Both the position numbers and the translations under genes were made by a program. Under the pieces are notes generated by a model, which was not told where the DNA came from, did no database searches, and saw nothing but the letters and a program-made list of their open reading frames with translations. A stretch of DNA of 11,181 nt from an uncultured Eubacteriales bacterium (GTDB lineage Bacteria > Bacillota > Clostridia > Oscillospirales > Acutalibacteraceae): contig ONPE01000215.1 in assembly GCA_900319615.1 (NCBI GenBank), forward strand, positions 1,290 through 12,470, read 5' to 3'. Every line of letters starts with the position of its first letter. Within the stretch, counting starts at the first letter, position 1. Below, in pieces: positions 1 through 4,671 of the stretch.

Positions 1-146
1 CGCGCGCCTTGAAGGAACTCTGTCGGAGAATACTTTGAAAGATCGTGCTTCAAGCCCTGCCACGGTATACCTGCCCTGAAGCAGTTTTTTATCACCTGAT
101 GACGATGGCGCGTGATGGTTTTGAAATGATTCAGAGCCTTGCCCAT
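1..146 (-). CDS. DUF5662 family protein, 5' part (runs off the window edge)
   Basis: A minus-strand frame opens with ATG at 146-144 and stays open for 48 codons to the window edge. It reads MGKALNHFKTITRHRHQVIK, then a stretch ending in KHDLSKYSPTEF. I recognise this His-rich N-terminus, with its HDLSKYSPTEF motif, as the conserved start of DUF5662, a small soluble family common in Clostridia with no established function; the His/Asp residues suggest metal binding but that is inference. The start is supported by a GAAAGAGGGA ribosome site at 151-160, five to six bases upstream, and by a divergent promoter further up. It is transcribed away from the OhrR-type regulator. The rest of the protein lies outside the window, so integrity cannot be judged. 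Recognition is from memory of the family, not from a search. Confidence 0.8.
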   Translation of the reverse strand, partial: MGKALNHFKTITRHRHQVIKNCFRAGIPWQGLKHDLSKYSPTEFLQGA

Positions 147-196
147 ATGATCCCTCTTTCCCGATTTCCAATAATAAATGAAAGATCCGAGTACCT

Positions 197-225
197 ATTA
201 TAAATGAAAGAAAAGAAATGTGCAA
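197..225 (-). promoter_or_regulatory. Probable promoter of the DUF5662 gene
   Basis: On the minus strand a perfect -10 TATAAT (197-202) sits 17 bases from a weak -35 TTGCAC (220-225, three matches). It points at the DUF5662 start, leaving an untranslated leader of roughly 45 bases. A direct repeat ATAAATGAAAG (174-184 and 200-210) overlaps this region and is of unknown meaning. Confidence 0.5.
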
Positions 226-244
226 GAAAAAAATAAAAAAGGTA

Positions 245-273
245 TTGACAAATTATATTTTATCAAATATAAT
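245..273 (+). promoter_or_regulatory. Consensus promoter with perfect inverted-repeat operator (OhrR/MarR type)
   Basis: The -35 TTGACA (245-250) and -10 TATAAT (268-273) both match consensus exactly with a 17-base spacer. Inside, the arms ATTATATTT (252-260) and AAATATAAT (265-273) form a perfect 9-base inverted repeat around TATC, covering most of the spacer and the whole -10 box. AT-rich palindromes overlapping the core promoter are what MarR/OhrR dimers bind to block polymerase, so this is very likely the autoregulatory operator of the gene that follows. Binding is inferred from position and symmetry. An unusually strong ribosome site (AAGGAGG, 286-292) follows. Confidence 0.85.
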
Positions 274-299
274 ATCATCAAACGGAAGGAGGGCTTGGT

Positions 300-699
300 A
301 TGAGCGATGTAAACTATGATGAAATGCTCAGGCTGGATAATCAGCTTTGTTTTCCGCTTTACGCGGCGTCAAGGCAGGTTTTTTCTCGTGCTTTGGGAGC
401 GCGACGGTATCCCTGTAGGGGATCTGGGCAGGAGGCTGTACCTCGATAACGGCACCCTCACCCCCCTGCTAAAAAAGCTCGAAGCCGCCGGCCATATCAG
501 CCGGACCCGCGACAAAGCCGATGAGCGCGTGGTAGTAGTGACCCTCACCGACGAGGGCAGGGCTCTTAAAGAGAGAGCCAAGGATATCCCGCTTAAGGTC
601 GGCTCCTGCATACGTATGGAGGAGAGCGAAGCGGCGAGCCTGTATACGATGCTGTACCATCTGCTGAAGGAGGGCTTATCATGGACAGACAAAGAGTGA
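300..699 (+). pseudogene. OhrR-type MarR family regulator, broken by an internal deletion
   Basis: OhrR-type repressors sense organic hydroperoxides with an N-terminal cysteine and bind DNA as winged-helix dimers. The real start is ATG at 300, seven bases after AAGGAGG. It reads MSDVNYDEMLRLDNQLCFPL and continues YAASRQV, matching OhrR including the reactive Cys (residue 17, Cys15 in B. subtilis). Near 377-385 the homology jumps to another frame, which resumes at LVLWERDGIPVGDLG and runs through the winged helix (YLDNGTLTPLLKKLEAAGHI, then DERVVVVTL) to the TGA at 697-699. Compared with B. subtilis OhrR about 20 residues are missing, the segment holding Tyr29 and Tyr40 that contact the reactive cysteine. 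The break is a deletion that is not a multiple of three. The 3' end overlaps the CDF gene by 19 bases, so the two were translated together. An alternative start at 316 has no ribosome site. The lesion may be genuine or an assembly error. Confidence 0.85.
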
Positions 700-1787
700 T
701 CATCCGCACCGGTATAGTCGGCATCATCGTCAATATCCTTTTAGCCGGCTTCAAGGCGGCGGTGGGTCTCTTATCCAACTCTATCGCGGTCGTACTCGAC
801 GCGGTCAACAACCTGAGCGACGCGCTGTCGTCGGTCATCACCATCATCGGGGCAAAGCTCTCGGCAAAGCCCGCCGATAAAAAACATCCCCTCGGTCACG
901 GACGGGTAGAATACCTCACCGCGATCACGATATCGGTAATCATCCTGTACGCAGGTATAACCTCGCTTATCGAATCTGTCAAGAAGATAATACAGCCCGA
1001 GCTGCCCGACTACGGCACAGCAGCGCTGATAGTTATCTCTGTGGCTGTTCCGGTGAAGATAATCCTCGGCCTGTATGTACAGAATACCGGCAAGCGAGTC
1101 AACTCGGACGCGCTGAGAGCCTCCGGCAAGGACGCCCTGCTCGACGCGGTGATCTCCGGCTCTGTTCTTGCGGCGGCGATAATCTATCTTATCTGGGGCG
1201 TATCGCTTGAAGCGTACCTCGGCGTGCTTATCTCGCTGTACATCATCAAGAGCGGTATAGATATGCTCAGAGAATCCATATCCCGCATCCTGGGCGAGCG
1301 CATAGATAACGAGCTCAGCCGGGATATAAAGCGCGAGCTCAGCTCTTACGCAGGGGTCAGCGGAGCATACGACCTTATCCTGCACAGCTACGGCCCCGAG
1401 ATGCTTGTAGGCTCGGTACATATCGAGGTACCCTACACCATGACCGCCCCGGAGCTCGACGCTCTCGAACGCCGGATGTCTGCGGATATCTACGCTAAAT
1501 ACGGCGTGGCGCTGACCGGCATATCCATCTACTCGGTCAATCTCTCAGACCCAGAGACCGACGAGCTCTTCCACGCCATCAACGACGAGCTCAGAGCCGA
1601 TCCGCGTATACTGCAGATACACGGCTTCAACCTCGACAAGGCTGCCTCAACCGTGACCTTCGACATCATCATCAGCTTTGATGAAAAGGACAGGCACGCG
1701 CTGTATGAGCAGGTCGTGGCAGACCTGCAAAAGAAGTATCCTCAATATCGCTTCTGCGTAACCCTCGACAGCGATATTTCAGACTGA
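681..1787 (+). CDS. Cation diffusion facilitator (CDF) family exporter, probably Mn-type
   Basis: This 368-residue membrane protein exports divalent metal by proton exchange, the CDF mechanism. Hydrophobic segments at about 8-30, 34-58, 78-100, 112-133, 153-172 and 177-194 give the six-helix CDF fold. A cytoplasmic domain (about 205-290) and an extra C-terminal domain (about 291-368) follow. The transport site shows N43-x-x-x-D47 in helix 2 (NNLSD) and D151-x-x-x-D155 in helix 5 (DALLD). This N-D/D-D set is reported for manganese exporters such as pneumococcal MntE, while zinc CDFs usually carry His-Asp pairs; manganese is therefore a prediction. HPLGHGR at 69-75 is the usual CDF loop motif. 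The start has SD AAGGAGG (668-674) six bases upstream and lies inside the end of the regulator, indicating one operon under the 245-273 promoter. No frame break is seen. Confidence 0.93.
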   Translation: MDRQRVIIRTGIVGIIVNILLAGFKAAVGLLSNSIAVVLDAVNNLSDALSSVITIIGAKLSAKPADKKHPLGHGRVEYLTAITISVIILYAGITSLIESVKKIIQPELPDYGTAALIVISVAVPVKIILGLYVQNTGKRVNSDALRASGKDALLDAVISGSVLAAAIIYLIWGVSLEAYLGVLISLYIIKSGIDMLRESISRILGERIDNELSRDIKRELSSYAGVSGAYDLILHSYGPEMLVGSVHIEVPYTMTAPELDALERRMSADIYAKYGVALTGISIYSVNLSDPETDELFHAINDELRADPRILQIHGFNLDKAASTVTFDIIISFDEKDRHALYEQVVADLQKKYPQYRFCVTLDSDISD

Positions 1788-1952
1788 TCTTTTAGTACAC
1801 CATACTGTTTCGCTTGATTATGTCAGACGTTTCATAACTCACTGCGTCTGGATAAAGCGACAGACCGTGCACTATGCAGCGTTGATTTTTGCAGAAGATT
1901 CTCAAATCGCAACGTTTAGATAGAACGCCTGACCACGTGTCCCGTGACTGTC
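1788..1952 (+). other. Gene-free spacer after the CDF gene
   Basis: I see no ORF, no convincing promoter and no clear terminator here. The only structure is a weak inverted repeat, CAGACG (1824-1829) with CGTCTG (1845-1850), with a long loop and no T-run. The absence of a terminator fits read-through from the CDF gene into the peroxidase gene. Confidence 0.5.
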
Positions 1953-2022
1953 CACTAATCACTAACCACTAGCCACTGACCGCTAGCCACTAACCACTAA
2001 CCACTTACCACTAACCACAAAC
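1953..2022. repeat. Ten-copy 7-base tandem repeat, consensus CACTAAC
   Basis: Ten consecutive heptamers fill 1953-2022: CACTAAT, CACTAAC, CACTAGC, CACTGAC, CGCTAGC, then CACTAAC, CACTAAC, CACTTAC, CACTAAC and CACAAAC. The array ends six bases before the AGGAGGT ribosome site (2028-2034) of the peroxidase gene. It lies in the presumed leader and contains almost no G, so it would be largely unstructured RNA. The copies are diverged, which argues against very recent expansion. No function is known to me. Confidence 0.9.
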
Positions 2023-2040
2023 CATACAGGAGGTAATACT

Positions 2041-2423
2041 ATGTCAGACATCTACGATTTCACACTCTACGACCGCAAAGGCAACGCATATCCCCTATCC
2101 GAATACAAGGGAAGGGCACGCTCAAATACAACACGCAGTTCCCCCAGATGAAGAAGAGCGACGTCAACGGCGAGAACGAGCTGCCGCTGTACACCTATCT
2201 CAAATCGCAGAAGGGCTTTGAGGGCTTCGGCAAGGGCGTTGCAGCTATAGCGATGAAGGCGATGGCTAAGCAGGCTGACAAGGACTACAAAAACAGCCCC
2301 GACATCAAGTGGAACTTCACCAAGTTCCTCGTAAACCGTCAGGGCAACGTGGTGGCGCGCTTCGAGCCTACAGCCGATATGAAGGAAGTAGAAAAGGCTG
2401 TAGACAAGCTGATGAATGAATGA
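2041..2423 (+). pseudogene. Glutathione peroxidase family gene with catalytic core deleted
   Basis: Glutathione/thioredoxin-dependent peroxidases reduce peroxides with a Cys-Gln-Trp-Asn site. The gene begins at ATG 2041, six bases after a perfect AGGAGGT, and reads MSDIYDFTLYDRKGNAYPLS then EYKG, the normal N-terminus. At about 2120-2130 the homology jumps frame and resumes TLKYNTQFPQMKKSDVNGEN, continuing through a KWNFTKFLVNRQGNVVARF segment to the stop at 2421-2423. Against B. subtilis BsaA about 57 residues are missing, including the catalytic Cys (NTAxxCGFTP motif) and the active-site Gln (FPCNQF motif); Trp and Asn of WNF remain. In the starting frame a stop occurs at 2149-2151, so only a short useless peptide would be made. 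A 91-residue open frame from 2148 is the C-terminal remnant, without a ribosome site. It follows the peroxide-sensing regulator and CDF genes, fitting an oxidative stress cluster. Confidence 0.88.
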
Positions 2424-2646
2424 TATGAGAAAGCATCATTAACACTGAAAACAGCATGAATCAGGTTGGGAGCAAGCCTACGGCTGATAACCGTTGGATA
2501 AGTGACGACCGACGACTATGACGACCGAGGCAATATAAACTTTTTTCGTTCAACCTGCATACTCTCTACTACAATTTATTTTTTTAAATATTCAGGTCGT
2601 CATGGTCGTCACACAGAGAAAACCCAGTGTTTATGCGGCTTTAGAG
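2424..2646 (+). other. Gene-free region with paired GACGACC inverted motifs
   Basis: No gene is visible. A GTGACGACC...ATGACGACC block (2502-2526) has its reverse complement, GGTCGTCATGGTCGTCAC, at 2595-2612, apart from a 7-base insertion in the left copy. The two could pair across an AT-rich loop that includes a T-rich stretch (2575-2586). It uses the same GTGACGACC core as the tandem array that follows, so they probably share an origin. No promoter or terminator is convincing. Confidence 0.6.
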
Positions 2647-2710
2647 TGACGACCGACTGACGACCGAGCGACGACCGAGTGACGACCGAGTGACGACCGA
2701 GTGACGACCG
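2647..2710. repeat. 11-base tandem repeat, consensus TGACGACCGAG, about 5.8 copies
   Basis: Units start at 2647, 2658, 2669, 2680, 2691 and 2702. Copies 2, 4 and 5 are identical, copy 1 ends in C, copy 3 begins with C and the last is cut after nine bases. The near identity suggests recent expansion. Unit length is not a multiple of three and no reading frame uses it. The same core appears inverted 35 to 150 bases upstream. Confidence 0.92.
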
Positions 2711-2731
2711 CCCCACTTTTATTATAAAGCA

Positions 2732-2784
2732 TTTCTACAGTTTAAAGGCTCCCTTGATCAAAAGGGAGCCTTAGTCTGTAGAAA
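2732..2784. repeat. Long hairpin, GGCTCCCTT/AAGGGAGCC, copy 1
   Basis: An 11-base perfect stem, AAGGCTCCCTT (2745-2755) with AAGGGAGCCTT (2762-2772) around GATCAA, is extended by an outer stem CTACAG (2735-2740) with CTGTAG (2776-2781). The core recurs almost identically at 2957-2982, on the other side of the MITE-like element. It may act as a two-way terminator between the peroxidase and ribU genes, but no proper T-run follows on either strand, so a dispersed palindromic repeat is more likely. Confidence 0.8.
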
Positions 2785-2792
2785 AACCTATT

Positions 2793-2933
2793 GTCATTAC
2801 GAGGAGGGCACTATAAATTACCTTATTATTGCCCGACGTGGTAATCCCCCTGTCGGAAATACCGTTTGATGTGAATGATACAGGTATTCTCTATTTGTGG
2901 GATTGCCACGGCTCTTGCGAGCCTCGCAATGAC
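2793..2933. repeat. MITE-like palindromic element, copy 1 (141 bases)
   Basis: The ends are GTCATTACGAGG (2793-2804) and CCTCGCAATGAC (2922-2933), terminal inverted repeats with one wobble position. A second nested pair, CGTGGTAATCCC (2837-2848) and GGGATTGCCACG (2899-2910), folds inside. I recognise this GTCATTGCGAGG...CCTCGCAATGAC form as a palindromic intergenic repeat widespread in Clostridia genomes. It encodes no protein and would be mobilised, if at all, in trans. A shorter relative lies at 3742-3812. No clear target-site duplication is seen. Confidence 0.82.
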
Positions 2934-2956
2934 TGCAGGTCTTTATCGACAAGCTG

Positions 2957-2982
2957 AGGCTCCCTTGATCAAAAGGGAGCCT
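2957..2982. repeat. Hairpin GGCTCCCTT/AAGGGAGCC, copy 2
   Basis: The stem AGGCTCCCTT (2957-2966) with AAGGGAGCCT (2973-2982) shares stem and loop (GATCAA) with copy 1. It lies 19 bases past the ribU stop codon and could end that transcript, although no T-run follows on the minus strand. Together the two copies bracket the MITE-like element. Confidence 0.8.
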
Positions 2983-3001
2983 GATTATATGCATATTTTG
3001 T

Positions 3002-3673
3002 TTACAGAACACCTGCGAAGATCAGCATCACCAGAACCAGCGTGACCGCCAACACCGCCGAGATGCTTATAAGCAGGACGGTGTTGATCTTCTTTTTCTC
3101 GCCGTCGTTGCTCTCCCTCTCGGGGATGAGGTGCGACCTGCGCAGCGCCGTGACAACGCCCTTGTACAAAAACAGCACCAGCACCGAGTTGAGCGCCGCC
3201 TTGAGCAGATTGAACGGCAGCAGCAGGGGGAGGATCATCTGAACGACCGCCTCACGAGGCACGTTCATGTACACAGGAGTGATGATATAATTCCATAAAA
3301 GCATTATAGCTGTCATCGCAAGCGATCCTGCGACGAGTCCGATTATCGCGCGCGACAGGGTCTTTTTGCGGCTGTAGATCACAGCGCTCACGCCGACGAA
3401 CACAGCGCTCGACAAAAAGTTCATCAGCAGTCCGATGGGTCCCGTGGTGCTGACGGTGACCATCTCGACAAGGCAGACGATCAGCGACATGATTATGCCG
3501 GGTACGGCTCCGAAAATGAAGCCGCCTATAGTGAGTATAACGTCCTTGGGTTCGTAGGTCAGAAAGCCGCCTATGCCGGGTATGCGCAGGAAAATATCCG
3601 CCACTATCGCAAGAGCCGCGAGCATAGCCATGCAAAGCAGCGACCTGAGCCGTTCGTTGGATTTGTCAGTCAT
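3002..3673 (-). CDS. ribU: ECF transporter S component, riboflavin-specific (RibU-like)
   Basis: This is the substrate-binding membrane subunit of an energy-coupling factor transporter, expected to bind riboflavin and pair with a shared EcfA/A'/T module encoded elsewhere. Five to six hydrophobic segments (about 11-29, 44-66, 78-99, 108-132, 145-172) form the S-component core. The helix-one AxxxA-type stretch (MAMLAALAIVA) that contacts EcfT is present, as is the TYEPKDVILTIGGFIFG segment corresponding to the RibU family's D-x-P/D-x-ILT region. Riboflavin is assigned mainly from the FMN riboswitch upstream. The start at 3673 has GAGGAG (3681-3686) seven bases away. The oddity is the C-terminus: a charged linker (about 178-196, ESNDGEKKK) leads to one extra membrane helix (198-222), making 223 residues where RibU proteins are usually about 190. 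The gene ends close to a palindromic hairpin. Confidence 0.87.
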   Translation of the reverse strand: MTDKSNERLRSLLCMAMLAALAIVADIFLRIPGIGGFLTYEPKDVILTIGGFIFGAVPGIIMSLIVCLVEMVTVSTTGPIGLLMNFLSSAVFVGVSAVIYSRKKTLSRAIIGLVAGSLAMTAIMLLWNYIITPVYMNVPREAVVQMILPLLLPFNLLKAALNSVLVLFLYKGVVTALRRSHLIPERESNDGEKKKINTVLLISISAVLAVTLVLVMLIFAGVL

Positions 3674-3741
3674 AATGAATCTCCTCTTTCGTTGTTGAAA
3701 TACTATTATTATGTTGGAACGCCATGGGGCGCATACTAATT

Positions 3742-3812
3742 GTCATTATGAGGAGGAACAAAATTCCGACGTGATAATCTCAACCTTAGTTTTTCGCGCC
3801 CCTCGCAATGAC
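3742..3812. repeat. MITE-like palindromic element, short copy 2 in the ribU leader
   Basis: GTCATTATGAGG (3742-3753) and CCTCGCAATGAC (3801-3812) are the same termini as at 2793-2933, and GACGTGATAATCTC matches the inner arm of that copy. It is only 71 bases and lacks the second inner arm, so it is an internally deleted relative. It sits between the riboswitch terminator and the ribU ribosome site, in the same orientation as copy 1. Confidence 0.8.
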
Positions 3813-3819
3813 TGCTTTT

Positions 3820-3854
3820 AAATCAAAAGCTCCGCCGGTCTTCACCTGCGGAGC
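3820..3854 (-). terminator. Intrinsic terminator of the FMN riboswitch
   Basis: On the minus strand GCTCCGC (3854-3848) pairs with GCGGAGC (3835-3829). Inside, GGT/ACC closes a GAAG loop after one mismatch. TTTTGATTT follows (3828-3820). It lies 19 bases past the aptamer, the usual place for an FMN-stabilised expression platform. An antiterminator partner was not worked out. Confidence 0.85.
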
Positions 3855-3872
3855 ATTGTTTATCATACGCTG

Positions 3873-3988
3873 TATCTTCTCTCATCCGGACTTTACCGTC
3901 GGTCACGGAATCTCACCGTGTCATGCCGTCGCTGTGACGGCTCGCAGACTATACTGCCGGTCGGGAATCTCACCCTACCCCGAAGATG
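3873..3988 (-). promoter_or_regulatory. FMN riboswitch (RFN element) controlling ribU
   Basis: Read on the minus strand the region carries the conserved RFN blocks in order: ATCTTCGGGG, AGGGTGAGATTCCCGACCGG, CAGTATAGTCTGCGAGC, GGTGAGATTCCGTGACCGAC, then GGTAAAGTCCGGATGAGAGA and AGAT. The outer stem ATCTTC/GAAGAT closes it. This is close to the family consensus over its full length. In Firmicutes, FMN binding here stops transcription of riboflavin genes. With the terminator immediately downstream, high FMN should shut off ribU. Confidence 0.98.
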
Positions 3989-4023
3989 TATTCGATTGTA
4001 CAGGGATCATCCCTTGCTTTATT

Positions 4024-4052
4024 ATATTAGCACGATGATCGAAGTGTGTCAA
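4024..4052 (-). promoter_or_regulatory. Consensus promoter of the riboswitch-ribU transcript
   Basis: The -35 TTGACA (4047-4052) and -10 TAATAT (4024-4029) are 17 bases apart. Transcription would start near 4017, about 30 bases before the aptamer. The -35 box lies only six bases after the stop codon of the dockerin protein gene, leaving no room for a terminator between the two, so some read-through into the riboswitch is possible. Confidence 0.85.
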
Positions 4053-4058
4053 GCAGAT

Positions 4059-4671
4059 TTATGCGCTCTTGACCTCGCCTATCTTATACGGCGTGTACAT
4101 ATCGGCAAAGTAGCGCTGTATCCAACCCGCGTCTATGATGCTCAGCCAGCCGTCGCCGTCGACGTCGCCGCGTGTGCGGATAGCCTCGCCGTCGGAGACC
4201 GCCTCGGCAATAACACGCTGGATAAAGGTTGCGTCAACAGACTCAACCCAGCCGTTGCAGTCGGCGTCGCCGAGCAGAGTTGCTTCGTCATACTCGCAGA
4301 TAAAGAAGGAGTTGTAGTAGCCGTAGTAGGAGCAGTGATAATCGCTGCCCACGCACTTGTCCCACTTGGATGCATACGGCGTGGTGCCCAGATCCATCGG
4401 GTACATCATGGCGTAGTATTCGCCCGAGTCGTCGGTGCCGTAGCTCGACTTGTACCAGTTTTTGTACGAGGTGTTCTCACCGGTGACCCACTGCCACTGT
4501 CCATAGGATGTATTGTAGCTCAGACCGATCCAGCAGTAGCCCTGACGGTCGTTGATCATAGAATACGCGAGGGCGTTCTCGGAGGCGTTGTCTATGGTGA
4601 CAAGATGACCGCCCATAGCCTCGCAGAAGCTCGCGGCGTCTTCCCAGCCCATGACGTTGTCGTACAGCTCC
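4059..4671 (-). pseudogene. C-type lectin plus type I dockerin, out-of-frame 3' part of the secreted protein
   Basis: This is the displaced 3' portion of the gene starting at 6312. Homology begins at ELYDNVMGWEDAASFCEAMG (about 4670) and forms a C-type lectin-like domain of roughly 131 residues with the hallmark CEAMGGHL, CWIGL and FICEYD cysteine and Trp motifs. Lines 4277-4062 encode a type I dockerin: two Ca-binding loops, GDADCNGWVESVD and GDVDGDGWLSIID, each followed by an IQR helix. Dockerins bind cohesins on scaffoldins; isolated copies in non-cellulosomal proteins are also known. The reading frame is one base displaced from the upstream part, consistent with two bases (or 3n+2) deleted near 4665-4690, where a few residues before ELYDN also look lost. 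With the frame restored the protein would have about 750 residues. The ribU promoter starts six bases after the TAA. Confidence 0.85.

Noticed and set aside
47..90. GCTTCA...TGAAGC hairpin followed by TTTTTT on the plus strand, terminator-like
   Set aside because: It lies inside the DUF5662 coding frame on the other strand; the loop is long and no plus-strand gene precedes it in the window.
1953..2710. Possible CRISPR array from the two repeat regions
   Set aside because: Repeats are 7 and 11 bases with no spacers, and no cas genes are nearby.
2818..3012. 64-residue minus-strand open frame with GLPRRAIIR and HCEARKSRGN
   Set aside because: It is a translation of the MITE-like palindrome, a common false gene, with no ribosome site.
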